From Clostridiales bacterium (lineage in GTDB: Bacteria > Bacillota > Clostridia > Saccharofermentanales > DTU023): DNA of 64,000 nt. The position numbers and the translations under genes are program-made. Under the pieces are notes generated by a model that was given only the letters and a program-made list of their open reading frames with translations, made no database searches and had not been told where the DNA came from. The stretch covers positions 1 to 64,000 of the forward strand of contig JAQYCV010000016.1 of assembly GCA_028724525.1 (NCBI GenBank). Direction: 5' to 3'. Of this stretch, positions 1-12,768 are shown one piece after another. Positions within the stretch are counted from its first letter, which is position 1. Every line of letters begins with the position of its first letter.

Positions 1-1004
1 CGAGCCTCTTCCAGCTGCAAATCTGTTGCCGCTAAGGCCTGACGAACTCCGGCAAACTGGTCATCAATAATACCCGACAAAATGAGATAGGCCCCAGTTG
101 CCAGATACCGGCTATAAGTAGAGGCCAGATCGATGTGGAGCTTGGCGATCAAGTTGGCCACCAGAATGTCATAGGGGCCCTCCATATCAGCCAGCTCGCC
201 CGCCGAAACTCGGATACGGTCTCCAACCTGGTTGTCCGCAAAATTTTCCTGGGCAACAGCCACCGCATCAGGGTCGATATCAACAGCCTCAATCTGGCCT
301 GCCCCCAGCTTGGCCAGGGCAATAGCCAAAATGCCAGACCCCGTGCCGAGGTCTAGGCAGCGGGCCTGGGCAAAGAAGTTGGACTGGTCGGCGGCCAGGT
401 CATCCAAGGCCTTGAGGCAGAGTTCTGTGCTTTCATGATAGCCAGTGCCGAAGGCCTGGCCTGGATCGATCTTTAAAATCATTTCCTCTGGGCCAGCCTG
501 GTAGGATAGCCAGCTGGGACAGACGGTCAGCCGGCGGCTCAAGCGGAGGGGCTGGTAAAACTCCTGCCACTTGTGGTTCCAGTCTTCATCCTCAATAATT
601 TCCGCCCCCTGGTAATGGCAAAAGCCGCCCAAATTTTCCCGAAAGCGGTCGACCTCTTTCTGCAAGTGGGCGAGGAGCTTTTCCAAGCTCAGAGGCTGGA
701 GATAGGTGGGCTCATAGAGCTCCCCCTGGTAGTCGCGGTCCAAGTCCACTAAGACTTCCTGGTCTTCTGAGACAGTCTGCCAGGGGCGGGCAGGCTTAAA
801 GTAGCCTTCTATGCGCGCCTCTTCAGGCAGAGAAGCCAGGTAATCATCCATGGCGTAATTGAGAGCGGGCCGTCCATCGTAGAGGGCAGCTAATTCTTCC
901 CGGTCTACGGTAGTCACGCCTTCCGCTCCCAAAGCGGATAAGCTATAGGCAAAAAGTTCTGCCAGGCTATGGGAAACTTGAAAGATGAGCTTGATGCTTT
1001 GCAT
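1..1004 (-). CDS. prmA: Ribosomal protein L11 methyltransferase, 3' end cut by window edge
   Basis: My translation from ATG at 1004 gives MQSIKLIFQVSHSLAELFAYSLSALGAEGV...DPGQAFGTGYHESTELCLKAL...LDLGTGSGILAIALAKLGA...VANLIA; SD TTAGGAGGTG; lies after dnaJ as is common in Clostridia. Confidence 0.93.
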   Translation of the reverse strand, partial: MQSIKLIFQVSHSLAELFAYSLSALGAEGVTTVDREELAALYDGRPALNYAMDDYLASLPEEARIEGYFKPARPWQTVSEDQEVLVDLDRDYQGELYEPTYLQPLSLEKLLAHLQKEVDRFRENLGGFCHYQGAEIIEDEDWNHKWQEFYQPLRLSRRLTVCPSWLSYQAGPEEMILKIDPGQAFGTGYHESTELCLKALDDLAADQSNFFAQARCLDLGTGSGILAIALAKLGAGQIEAVDIDPDAVAVAQENFADNQVGDRIRVSAGELADMEGPYDILVANLIAKLHIDLASTYSRYLATGAYLILSGIIDDQFAGVRQALAATDLQLEEA

Positions 1005-1049
1005 GTAAACACCTCCTAAGTCCTAGGCATAGAAAAAACCGCCCCCGGA

Positions 1050-1072
1050 CCCCTGGCCAAGTCTGCCAGGGG
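1050..1072 (-). terminator. Hairpin between dnaJ and prmA
   Basis: CCCCTGGC-N7-GCCAGGGG perfect 8-bp stem; T-rich run follows at a distance on the minus strand, so an attenuator or processing site is also possible. Confidence 0.4.
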
Positions 1073-1136
1073 ATTCCAGAGCCGGTCTTGTGAATTCTGA
1101 TTTTTCTTGAACTTCAAGCAGTCTGCCTGCTCCTGT

Positions 1137-2306
1137 CTAGTTGTTCTTATTGGCGAAGAGATTTTTCAGCTTGGCAAAAAAGCCCTGCCTCTGCTGGTAG
1201 TGGGTCTCCGTCACCGTATCATCAAACTTGCGCAACATGGTTTTTTGCTCGTCGGAGAGGTTTTTCGGCACTTCAAGAATCACTTGGAACTTGTGATCCC
1301 CTCGGCCTGAACCTTGAATATAGGGAATACCCTTGCCTCGAATGGTGTAGATATCACCGGGCTGGGTGCCCTCATTCAAGCGAAAATTGACCTTACCATC
1401 GATGGTAGGCACCTCAATCTCCGATCCCAGGGCCGCCTGGGCGAAGGTAATGGGGACCTCGCAGAAAGTATCATTGTTATGCCGACTGAAGATAGGGTGG
1501 GGCTTGATATGGATAGACACATAGAGGTTACCAGCGGGGCCTCCCCGGTAGCCAGGTTCCCCCTCCCCTCTCAAGGTCAAGAGTTCATCCTCGTTGATGC
1601 CCGCAGGCACCTTAACCTGGAGGCTCTTGGTTTTTTCTTGCCGGCCCGTTCCCCGGCAGCCCTTACAGGGCTTGTCAATAATTTGCCCGGTCCCGTGGCA
1701 ACGGGAGCAGGTCTGGGTCGACATCATTTGGCCAAAGAGGGTTTGCTGGCGGATGCGGATTTGCCCGCTCCCCTGGCAGTCAGGGCAGGTTTGCACCTTG
1801 CCGCCAGCATCTGCCCCGGTACCATGACAGACATCACAAATATCTTCTTTGCGGATCTTAATGACCCGCTCAGTCCCGAAGGCTGCTTCCATGAAATCTA
1901 GGTTCATGCGGTAGCGCAAGTTGGCGCCAGGCAAGGGACCAGAAGTCTGACCTCCGCCCCCAAAGCTCCCAAAACCGCTAAAGCCACCAAAGCCCGCGTC
2001 ACCAAAGAGGGAGGCGAAGATATCTTCTAAGTTGATGCCAAAAGCGCCGCCCCCAAAGCCTTGGCCAAAGCTAGAGGGATCGAAGCCAGCAAAGCCGAAT
2101 TGATCATATTTTTGACGCTTATCGGGATCTGAGAGAACCTCATAGGCCTCGTTGGCCTCCTTAAATTTCTCCTCAGCCTCCTTGTCGCCAGGGTTGACAT
2201 CCGGGTGATATTTTTTGGCTAACTTCCAATAAGCCCTTTTGATTTGTTTGTCGTCTGCGTCTTTCGGGACGCCTAGAACCTCATAATAATCGCGTTTTGC
2301 CGCCAC
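1137..2306 (-). CDS. dnaJ: Chaperone protein DnaJ
   Basis: J domain with HPD (YHPDVNPGD), Gly/Phe region, four CxxCxGxG zinc motifs. Confidence 0.98.
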   Translation of the reverse strand: MAAKRDYYEVLGVPKDADDKQIKRAYWKLAKKYHPDVNPGDKEAEEKFKEANEAYEVLSDPDKRQKYDQFGFAGFDPSSFGQGFGGGAFGINLEDIFASLFGDAGFGGFSGFGSFGGGGQTSGPLPGANLRYRMNLDFMEAAFGTERVIKIRKEDICDVCHGTGADAGGKVQTCPDCQGSGQIRIRQQTLFGQMMSTQTCSRCHGTGQIIDKPCKGCRGTGRQEKTKSLQVKVPAGINEDELLTLRGEGEPGYRGGPAGNLYVSIHIKPHPIFSRHNNDTFCEVPITFAQAALGSEIEVPTIDGKVNFRLNEGTQPGDIYTIRGKGIPYIQGSGRGDHKFQVILEVPKNLSDEQKTMLRKFDDTVTETHYQQRQGFFAKLKNLFANKNN

Positions 2307-2350
2307 TTAGAGATCCTCCTTCCCTTACAACAAGCTCTAAACGGGAAGCA

Positions 2351-2373
2351 CCCGCCCCCCTGAGGAGGGCGGG
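2351..2373 (-). terminator. GC-rich hairpin between dnaK and dnaJ, no T tract (attenuator or processing site)
   Basis: CCCGCCC...GGGCGGG inverted repeat in the intergenic gap. Confidence 0.4.
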
Positions 2374-2429
2374 ATTCATCCTATGTTTCCTGCATATTGT
2401 AAAGCTTAAAACTTTGTTTGTGGTCAAAT

Positions 2430-4976
<2,547 letters not shown>

Positions 4977-4984
<8 letters not shown>

Positions 4985-6188
4985 CTTTGCGGTCTACTCC
5001 TTTATCTTCAATCGCTTGAAAGTCTTCTTTACCAATACGCATCCACTCCTGAATCTTGTGGTTGATGGTTTTTTTCACAAAGGCAATTTCGGAAATGATC
5101 TGGGCGTATTGCATACGCTTGGGACCAACCACCGCTATGCGGCCAGAGACCTTTTCGCCTATCCGGTAGCTCGTAGTAACGAAGCTACAATCCTCCATGC
5201 CGGCCAGGCCAATTTCTTGGCCAATCCGGATAGCGAAGGCAGGGCGTGTCTGGCTACCACGGCTAGTCGATTCTACAGAATCCATCTCTGACAGATAGCC
5301 GGCCACCAGGCCATTTTGGCTGATGGTGTCTAGGACCTTATGGGCTTTTTGGCTATCTGCAAACTCTGGCTGCTTGAGAAGCTGGTGGGACCCCTGCATG
5401 TAGACATCAATATTCTCTGCCTGCTTAATCGCAACATAGGTCTCAAAGAGGACCCGGTTGAGCAAGGCATCGGGTATTTCTTCCTGTTGACCGGCGTCTG
5501 ACACAGCCAAGAGGGTAATTTCATCTAGCTTTTGGCCCGCCAGAGAGCTTTCTACAGCCTGGGCAATACTCTCAAGCTGCTCTTGATTGAGGGCATCCGG
5601 TATGTAGATCAAGCGGTCCCGTACCACGCCCACAGACAGGACTACAACCACGATCGCCTTGCCAGGTTCAATCATGAGGATCTTGACCTGCTTGAGGGTA
5701 GACTCTCCATAAGTGGGGGTCAGGACCAGGGAGGTCAACTGGGTTGTATCCGCCAGGCTGTCCCCCGCAGACCGGATCAAGTCACGGAGTTCATCTGTAG
5801 ATTGGTCCAGGGCCTTACGAAAGTAATCTTGCAGTTCAGGACTAGGCTCATGGATCTGCAACATATCATCCACATAGGCCCGGTAGCCCTTATCGGAGGG
5901 AATCCGGCCCGCTGAGGTGTGGGGTTGCTCTAAGTAGCCTAGCTCCTCAAGCTCGGCCATTTCATTGCGAACGGTGGCTGAACTAACCCCCAGGCGGTGG
6001 CGGGAGAGGAGGGCCTTGGAACCCACGGGTTCATACAGGGCCACATAGTCTTGAATAATCGCCGAAAGGATAGCCCTTTTGCGGTCATCCAAAGGATGCG
6101 GATCGAAAGCTTCCAGTTGCTTGCTCTGGTCTTGGTCTAGTGACTCAGGATCTTGACCCTGGCTAAACTCTTTATGCATATCCGTCAA
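4977..6188 (-). CDS. hrcA: Heat-inducible transcription repressor HrcA
   Basis: RHRLGVSSATVRNEMAELEELGYLEQPHTSAGRIPSDKGYRAYVD. Confidence 0.98.
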
Positions 6189-6209
6189 AAAGCTTCCTCC
6201 CTTCCAGCT

Positions 6210-6236
6210 TTAGCACTCGTCATCTTTGATTGCTAA
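6210..6236. promoter_or_regulatory. CIRCE operator (HrcA binding site) upstream of hrcA
   Basis: TTAGCACTC-N9-GATTGCTAA; one mismatch from consensus TTAGCACTC-N9-GAGTGCTAA. Confidence 0.93.
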
Positions 6237-6240
6237 TCCA

Positions 6241-6268
6241 CTTTAACACCCCGAATAGAGAGGGTCAA
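6241..6268 (-). promoter_or_regulatory. Putative sigma-A promoter for hrcA operon
   Basis: Minus strand TTGACC-N16-TTAAAG immediately upstream of CIRCE. Confidence 0.5.
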
Positions 6269-6380
6269 GCAAGGCAGAAGGAGGGAATTTGAACTATTGT
6301 GAAGTTAGGTCGACCATTGGGCTTTTACTGGAAGGATGGTTAAAATAATCAATAAGAAATACTAATCCTAAAGAAAGTTT

Positions 6381-7649
6381 ATGCCGGAACTTATGAACCC
6401 TTTTGCCCTGGAGCCCCCCTCCGCCTTTTATCTACATGTGCCCTTCTGCCATCAAAAATGCCGCTATTGCGACTTCTATAGTTTTCGTGCGGATAAGCAG
6501 AAGCTAAGGACTTATGTCGAAAGGCTGACCCAGGAAATCATTCTGACCCGGCAAAGTTATAAGGGGCCAGATCCCCTCCTCCACTCGGTCTATCTAGGCG
6601 GGGGGACTCCCAGCCTCTTGGAGGCCGAGGATGTCGGCCAAATTTTGCAAAGCCTCCGGGATCAGTTTACCCTGGCCCCAGACTGTGAAATCACCCTGGA
6701 GGCCAATCCGGAATCGGTGAATTTAAGTAAGCTCCAGGCCTACCGCCAGCTGGGGATCAACCGCCTGAGCCTAGGTCTGCAAGCCACGGACAATCGGCTC
6801 TTGAAAATACTGGGCCGGCTCCACAGCTACGAGGACTTCCTTGCGGCCCTGGCCGCCGCCCACCAGGCCGGTTTTGACGATATTTCCGTAGATCTCATGT
6901 TCGGCCTGCCCGGCCAAAGCCTGGAGGGCTTCCAGGCCAGTGTAGACCAAGTGCTGACCCTGCCTATCCAGCACCTGTCCTACTACAGCCTGCAACTGGA
7001 GGAAGGTACTCCCTTGGGAAATTATTTCTTACAAGATCCTCCTACCAGGATAAGGTCAGGCTTCGACAGAGAGAAAGACAGCTTACCCAAGTTGAAGTCT
7101 GGTAGCAGTCCCAGCTACCCGCCCCTGCCTTCCGAGGAAAGCGAGCGGGCCATGTACCACTACCTGCTGGACACCCTGCCCCAGTACGGTTTCCAAGCTT
7201 ATGAGATTTCTAATGCAGCTAGGCCTGGCTATGAATCCCGCCACAACTCCCTTTATTGGGAGGCCAGGCCTTATTTTGCCTGCGGGCCCAGTGCCGCCTC
7301 CTATGTCGGCGGCCTCCGCCAGACCCGGGTCGCGGACTTTCACCAGTGGGCCAGCGCTATTGACAGTTGGGAAGAGACAGGCACTTGCCCAAAGCAGCTT
7401 TTTGCCGACCAGGAGGCCATAGACGGTCCCGACGCCCTGGCCGAGTTTTTTATGCTGGGCTTTCGCATGATCAGAGGCGTCTCCCTTCCCCAATGCGACC
7501 AATTATTCGGTCCAGGGGCATGGAAAACCTATCAAAAAGCCTTGCAGGGTCTTAGTGATCAAGAACTAATAAAGCTCAGGGGTGAGTCTTTTGCCCTCAC
7601 CCGTCTGGGCTTGGACCTGGCCAATCAGGTCTTCATGGCTTTTGTCTAA
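6381..7649 (+). CDS. hemW: Radical SAM family heme chaperone HemW (HemN-like)
   Basis: FYLHVPFCHQKCRYCDFYS with CxxxCxxC, YLGGGTPSLL, GLPGQ. Confidence 0.93.
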   Translation: MPELMNPFALEPPSAFYLHVPFCHQKCRYCDFYSFRADKQKLRTYVERLTQEIILTRQSYKGPDPLLHSVYLGGGTPSLLEAEDVGQILQSLRDQFTLAPDCEITLEANPESVNLSKLQAYRQLGINRLSLGLQATDNRLLKILGRLHSYEDFLAALAAAHQAGFDDISVDLMFGLPGQSLEGFQASVDQVLTLPIQHLSYYSLQLEEGTPLGNYFLQDPPTRIRSGFDREKDSLPKLKSGSSPSYPPLPSEESERAMYHYLLDTLPQYGFQAYEISNAARPGYESRHNSLYWEARPYFACGPSAASYVGGLRQTRVADFHQWASAIDSWEETGTCPKQLFADQEAIDGPDALAEFFMLGFRMIRGVSLPQCDQLFGPGAWKTYQKALQGLSDQELIKLRGESFALTRLGLDLANQVFMAFV

Positions 7650-8341
7650 CCCTGAGAAGCCCTGCGGCTATCTCCTTCTGCCCGGCTTAAGATAGCATTG
7701 AAGCGCTTGAGGAAGAGTTGGAGGCTGGGGGATCGGTTACGCTGGGCATCCATAAAGGGCGCTATCCTCTGGGCCCATTCACTTTTATAAATACCTACTG
7801 CAGGATAACCCAGCCGGATCAGCTGCTGGGCCTTTTTCCGACCTTCTAAGACAAAGGCCAGTTGCTCCCAGGTCCCACAAATAGAGTCCTGCTGATAACG
7901 CGACCAGCGTTCGCGGTCTGCCTGGGGATAGGCCTGCTGAATGGCGACAAAATCTCCCATGAGCCAAGATTCCAGCTCTTCTACGGCGATGCCAATGACA
8001 AAATAATGGTCGGGACTCAAGCGGCGAAAAAGATATTCCAGTTGCTGATAGCAGGTATCCGGATTTTTATCATCCGAATCATGGACGACCACAATAAGCA
8101 TTTTTAGGTCCGGCGCAAGGGACTGGTAGGCCCGGAGTTTGGCGGGCAAGAGGTCATATAGGCCAGTTTGGCTAGCCAGGGGCCGGGCCTGGAGGTCAGC
8201 CGGCAGGAAGCCCAGGCCCCGGTGGGGATGGTAGTAGATCCTGTGGTCCTGACCCGAGGGACGTTGGTCTAGTTCGGCAGCCAAAAGCTCTCTTAGAACA
8301 GGCACAGAGGACTTATCTTCGCAGAGGACTTCAATGCGCAT
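7646..8341 (-). CDS. TOPRIM/DUF4276-like protein
   Basis: N-terminal acidic EDKSSVPVLRELL, then LIVVVHDSDDKN (DxD-like) and GIAVEELESWLMGD; downstream of an ABC-type ATPase. Confidence 0.6.
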   Translation of the reverse strand: MRIEVLCEDKSSVPVLRELLAAELDQRPSGQDHRIYYHPHRGLGFLPADLQARPLASQTGLYDLLPAKLRAYQSLAPDLKMLIVVVHDSDDKNPDTCYQQLEYLFRRLSPDHYFVIGIAVEELESWLMGDFVAIQQAYPQADRERWSRYQQDSICGTWEQLAFVLEGRKKAQQLIRLGYPAVGIYKSEWAQRIAPFMDAQRNRSPSLQLFLKRFNAILSRAEGDSRRASQG

Positions 8342-8344
8342 GGC

Positions 8345-9580
8345 TCAACTCGTCTGGTCCAGGTAGCCCCCATACCAGAGCATACCCATATCCAGGCCCT
8401 GCTCATACATGGCTGTAACGACAGGGTCTGAAGCGACAGACCGGGCCTGGCTAGCAGCACGGTCCGGTCTTTCCAAAAGCCAGACTTCCTCGGGCCGCAG
8501 AGCCTGTAAAAGGCCGGGGTTGTGGGTCGTGTAGAAGATCTGGCTCGTGGGATTGCGGAGGCTATAGTCTCGCATCTCCTTCATGAGGGCCTCCTGCATG
8601 GGGTAGTAGAGATTGACATCGGGTTCCTCCAAGCAAAGCAGGGGGAAGTGGTCACGCAAGAGGACCAAGAGTTCAAAGAGCTTGAGTTCACCCGTACTCA
8701 TCTGGTCTAGAGCTAAAGCCTTATGACTCCCCTGATAACCGGGAATCTTAGCTAGGCTGTCTTGGAGCCAGCGATCAAAAGCGGGCTGGTCTTTGGCGGC
8801 CATATAGTCTAAAACATTTTGCAGATTATCCCGACGTTCCTTGAGATGCTTGTGTCCCCCCTCTTCCCTCTTGTGCTGAGTGACCTCCATGCTGGCCTGG
8901 TAAACAAAGACGCCTCGTAGTTGCTGCAATATAAAATGTAAATCTGGATAGGCCCGGTCTAAGCCCCAGAAGGCGAGGCCGGGGCTTTTGGTCTCGTAAC
9001 GCTGGAAGCTTTGAAACTTGCCTTTACCCGTCCCTAGCTGGAGGGCATGGCCCTCTTGCAGGAGGATGACTTCCTCCTGCCAGCGACTCTCTGTTTGATT
9101 CAGTCGACTAGCTTTTTCGCCAGCTAAATAAGGCCGCTGGTGGCGGTCCGCCTTGATCTCCAGCTCGTAATAAAAATAAGTAGATGCCAGATGAGGGATC
9201 GAGTCCTCTCCCTCCTTGTCAGATAGCAGGTCAGCAGAAGCCGGCTCTGTTAACTCCTCCGTATTCTCTGGCCCTAGGAGGAGAAGGGCCAGGCTCAGGC
9301 TATCCTGGGGTGAATGAGCAAAGTCAGACCGCAGGCGGGCGAAACCTCCCCGCTGGTCCAAGACTGCAGCCTGGGCTACCCCGTAGAGGATAATATCCCG
9401 CAGGAAAGCCAGGCTCTTAAAGAGGGTAGTCTTGCCCGACGAGTTAGGGCCGATAAGGGCCACTAGGGGGCCCAGGGGCAGGACCTGCTTAACGGGGTCC
9501 GTCAAGAGCTCTTCGCGTGTAAGTCCTAGGCTAAAGTCCTGGAGCAAGCTGAAATTTCGTATACGCAAGCCCGCAATCAT
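8345..9580 (-). CDS. AAA/ABC-type ATP-binding protein (RecF/OLD-like)
   Basis: Walker A GPNSSGKTTL; signature MSTGELKLFELL; Walker B LLCLEEPDVNL; H-loop FYTTHNPGLLQ. Confidence 0.88.
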   Translation of the reverse strand: MIAGLRIRNFSLLQDFSLGLTREELLTDPVKQVLPLGPLVALIGPNSSGKTTLFKSLAFLRDIILYGVAQAAVLDQRGGFARLRSDFAHSPQDSLSLALLLLGPENTEELTEPASADLLSDKEGEDSIPHLASTYFYYELEIKADRHQRPYLAGEKASRLNQTESRWQEEVILLQEGHALQLGTGKGKFQSFQRYETKSPGLAFWGLDRAYPDLHFILQQLRGVFVYQASMEVTQHKREEGGHKHLKERRDNLQNVLDYMAAKDQPAFDRWLQDSLAKIPGYQGSHKALALDQMSTGELKLFELLVLLRDHFPLLCLEEPDVNLYYPMQEALMKEMRDYSLRNPTSQIFYTTHNPGLLQALRPEEVWLLERPDRAASQARSVASDPVVTAMYEQGLDMGMLWYGGYLDQTS

Positions 9581-9613
9581 AAATACCCCCCACTTTCTCT
9601 CATCTTTCAGGTT

Positions 9614-9636
9614 AAAAAGGCCCTCCTAAGAGGGCC
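9614..9636 (-). terminator. Rho-independent terminator downstream of SPFH gene
   Basis: Minus strand GGCCCTC-TTAG-GAGGGCC-TTTTTAA. Confidence 0.85.
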
Positions 9637-9667
9637 AGACCAGTCCCACGACTGGGGTGGAGTAGGT

Positions 9668-10684
9668 TTAGATCATCCGGGAATCGTGTAGATCTTCCGG
9701 CAGGCGGCGCGTGGGGGCCGCTGGGGCAGGGCTAGGGGCCGACTGATCAGCTTCCGGCAAAACTTTTTGAGGATCTGTCACGAATTCCTTGAGGGAAACA
9801 GCCAGACCAGCTAGGCTTTGCATTTCGGAAGGAATAATAATCTTGGTCGCCTTGCCATCTGCGACAGCCGCCATGGTGTCCAGGGCCTTGAGGCTGATGA
9901 GGCCATCGTCTGGCTGAACGTCCTTGATCATCTTGAGACCCTCTGCCGTCGCATGTTGAACTTCCAGGATGGCCTCTGCCTTACCTTGGGCTTCCAGGAT
10001 ATCTCTTTGCTTTTTCGCATCAGCTCTTAAGATTTCGGCTTCCTTTTCACCTTCTGCTACCAGGATAGCCGCTTCTTTTTTTCCTTCCGCCAAGAGAATT
10101 TGCTCCCGCTTCACGCGTTCGGCCTTCATCTGCTTTTCCATGGCATCTTGGATTTCCTTAGGCGGGATGATGTTCTTGAGTTCAACACGGTTAACCCGGA
10201 TGCCCCAGGGGTCTGTCGCTTCATCCAAGATAGTCCGCATGGTGCTGTTAATATGGTCGCGGGAAGTTAGGGTTTCATCCAGTTCCAGGTCACCAATCAC
10301 GTTACGTAGAGTAGTTGCAGAGAGATTTTCAATTGCCGCGATGGGGTTTTCAATTCCATAGGAATAAAGTTTGGAGTCCACCACCTGATAGAAGATAACC
10401 GTATCGATTTCCATGGTGACGTTATCCTTTGTGATCACAGCCTGGGGCGGGAAGTCGGCGACTTTTTCCTTGAGAGAAACCCGGCGGACCACCTTGTCGA
10501 TAAAGGGCATTTTAGCATGCAGGCCTGCCTGCCAGGTTGTCTTGTAAGTACCCAGGCGTTCAATGACATAGGTGTGGGCCTGGGGGACCACCCGGATGTT
10601 GCGGATAAAGGTCAAAAGAATAATGACCAAGATAATAATGACTGCAATGAGGCTGGGGCCCATGAGCGAAGCTTTTAAGAGCAT
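9668..10684 (-). CDS. SPFH/Band 7 membrane protein (QmcA/paraslipin-like)
   Basis: RVVPQAHTYVIERLGTYKTTWQAGLHAKMPFIDKVVRRVSLKE; coiled-coil Ala/Glu-rich region. Confidence 0.93.
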   Translation of the reverse strand: MLLKASLMGPSLIAVIIILVIILLTFIRNIRVVPQAHTYVIERLGTYKTTWQAGLHAKMPFIDKVVRRVSLKEKVADFPPQAVITKDNVTMEIDTVIFYQVVDSKLYSYGIENPIAAIENLSATTLRNVIGDLELDETLTSRDHINSTMRTILDEATDPWGIRVNRVELKNIIPPKEIQDAMEKQMKAERVKREQILLAEGKKEAAILVAEGEKEAEILRADAKKQRDILEAQGKAEAILEVQHATAEGLKMIKDVQPDDGLISLKALDTMAAVADGKATKIIIPSEMQSLAGLAVSLKEFVTDPQKVLPEADQSAPSPAPAAPTRRLPEDLHDSRMI

Positions 10685-10753
10685 TGTGTTCTCCTTTTCT
10701 GAGGCCGGGTAAGGCCAAGTTTCTGACGAATCTAGTAACGAATTAAGTAATAT

Positions 10754-11188
10754 TTACAAGGGGCGGACGACCGCCTTAACCCCCGACAAACGGACGACGA
10801 TAACCTTCGTGCCTGCCACTATGCTGGCGGCCGGATCTTCTGCCGTGGCGGACCAGGTTTGACCGCAGACTTGAATGAGGCCAGGTTTTTCATAAGGGAC
10901 AATGGCCTGAAGGACCTGGCCCTCTTGGCCAATCACTCGGTCAGCATTGGTGGGTATACTTCTGGCCTGGGCATCCCGCATTTGGGGTTTAAAGACCAGG
11001 ATAAAAATCAGCAGGCCCAAGCTAGAAACTCCAAAAAAGAGGATGATTTGAAGCAGGAGAGAGAGGCCAGCTAAGCTAGCAAATAAGGAAACAATGGCGC
11101 CCACCGCAAACCAGATGCTCACCAGGTTTACTGTGACAACTTCGAAGAGGAGGGCAAGTAGCATCAAGGCAAGCCAAAAAGTCCACAT
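10754..11188 (-). CDS. NfeD family protein
   Basis: Three TM segments plus C-terminal OB-like domain; upstream of an SPFH gene as usual. Confidence 0.85.
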   Translation of the reverse strand: MWTFWLALMLLALLFEVVTVNLVSIWFAVGAIVSLFASLAGLSLLLQIILFFGVSSLGLLIFILVFKPQMRDAQARSIPTNADRVIGQEGQVLQAIVPYEKPGLIQVCGQTWSATAEDPAASIVAGTKVIVVRLSGVKAVVRPL

Positions 11189-11304
11189 ACTTTATCCCTT
11201 CTAAGGCTTCAGTCAGCAGATCACTAAGAATGCGGATCATCAGGATGAAGCCTAGATTAAGTATAGCATGTAGGATTTAAGCTTTAGGTAAAATCTGCCA
11301 AGAC

Positions 11305-12756
11305 TTAGCGCTTAACCTGCCAACCCAAGGGGGCAGAAGAAGCGAGTTCGCTCATAATAAAAGCCAGGTTATTAATCCGGATTTCCAAGGCATCCGTTAG
11401 CTCCACATAGGACAAGGATTCCTTAGTCGTCGTAGACTCTTCCTCCGGCTGGCTATTCCCCTTGCCAAAAAAGTCTGCCCGCTTAATCTGGCCCTCCGGG
11501 ACAAAATACTGGAGCAAGAGCTTGCTGGAATCGTAGGGCGTACCGGCAATCATGCCGCCTGTAGCTGAAAAACTGGGGTCATTACTTTCCTTGACCGGGA
11601 CTTCGCAATTTTCCAAATTGTAGTCAGCTGACTCAAAAAAGACTACAGGCACACCCATATTGTCAAAGGGGGTATGGTTGCCCTTAGTCTCAGTCCATTC
11701 CCGGTAAATGCAAGACCCAACCCCTGGCAGATCTTTGCGGCAGCCTGCCTGGTTGGTAAAGAGGGCAAAGCCATTGTTAGTCAAAAGAAGATTGTTGTAA
11801 TAAACGTCCGTGCATAAATAGAGGGGGTAGCGGAGGGCGTAATTCTTCTGCTCTCCTCCCATCACAGAGTTTTGCCCGGCATGGGCATAGACCTTGTCGC
11901 CGGCGTAAATCCGCTCCAGATTTACCATGGCCTTAATGTTTTGCTGGTCCTCAGGACTAAGGCTCTGGGCATAGGCCTTAGCGCCCGCATAGTCATCATG
12001 GCCTGCACCAAAAAAGACAAGACGGACCGGAGACCCCGCAGCTTGGACCTTGAGCTGGACGGCCAGGGTTAGGAGGCTAGCGACCGCCGCGGCATTATCA
12101 TCCAGGCCATCTGCTCCCAACATGGGGGGCAGCTGGGGCCCTGTATTGATGGGGTTGCCATTCTCGTCCACCTGGGCCTCTGTGGCCTTTTGGTCATAGG
12201 CTTGGGCCTCTGACCGGCTGTAGGCCGTGTCGTAATGGGCGCCCGCCAGGACATAAAGGTCCTGAAGGTTAGCAGGAACTTGATTATAGCGGGAACCAGT
12301 AAAGGCCTCTTCCATCGCCTGCTCGCTCTTCTGAAAACCCCTGCCGGGGATATTGACAACAATATTCTGGGACTGACGGGTCTGACCCTCCGGGCTCGTA
12401 TAGGAAAACTTCTGCACTTCAGGCTGGTAACCGTAACTCTGGAGCTCTTGCACGATAAAATCTGCCGTTTCAGCTTCTTCCGGACTACCCGGCGCCCTGA
12501 AGGGGTAAGCTTCAACTAGGCGGAGGGCTAGATTGCGGCCGCCTGAGCCATAGCGGGCAACTTCCTGGATCTCTTCCGTCCGAAAAGCATCACAGGCTAA
12601 AAGGGGCAAGCTGAAGGCCAAAAGGCAGACCAAGGTCAAGACCAGGCGGGCCTGGCACCGGACCACTTGTCCCAGCCTCGCTAAGCATAGTTTTAAGTGA
12701 GGATATAAGCGCATTTTCATGGCCTCAATTCTAGCTTTTCGCTGGGGGCGAGGCAA
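11305..12756 (-). CDS. M28 family metallopeptidase (secreted)
   Basis: VLAGAHYDTAYS...LPPMLGADGLDDNAAAVASLL; N-terminal signal/lipobox-like region (LACD). Confidence 0.85.
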   Translation of the reverse strand: MPRPQRKARIEAMKMRLYPHLKLCLARLGQVVRCQARLVLTLVCLLAFSLPLLACDAFRTEEIQEVARYGSGGRNLALRLVEAYPFRAPGSPEEAETADFIVQELQSYGYQPEVQKFSYTSPEGQTRQSQNIVVNIPGRGFQKSEQAMEEAFTGSRYNQVPANLQDLYVLAGAHYDTAYSRSEAQAYDQKATEAQVDENGNPINTGPQLPPMLGADGLDDNAAAVASLLTLAVQLKVQAAGSPVRLVFFGAGHDDYAGAKAYAQSLSPEDQQNIKAMVNLERIYAGDKVYAHAGQNSVMGGEQKNYALRYPLYLCTDVYYNNLLLTNNGFALFTNQAGCRKDLPGVGSCIYREWTETKGNHTPFDNMGVPVVFFESADYNLENCEVPVKESNDPSFSATGGMIAGTPYDSSKLLLQYFVPEGQIKRADFFGKGNSQPEEESTTTKESLSYVELTDALEIRINNLAFIMSELASSAPLGWQVKR

Positions 12757-12768
12757 GGCCTACGCGCT

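Noticed and set aside
1314-1901. Long plus-strand ORF (195 aa)
   Set aside because: Antisense to dnaJ; likewise ORFs at 2418-3383, 31060-31678, 32869-33669, 42921-43460 and 45000-45755 are antisense to clear genes in GC-rich sequence.
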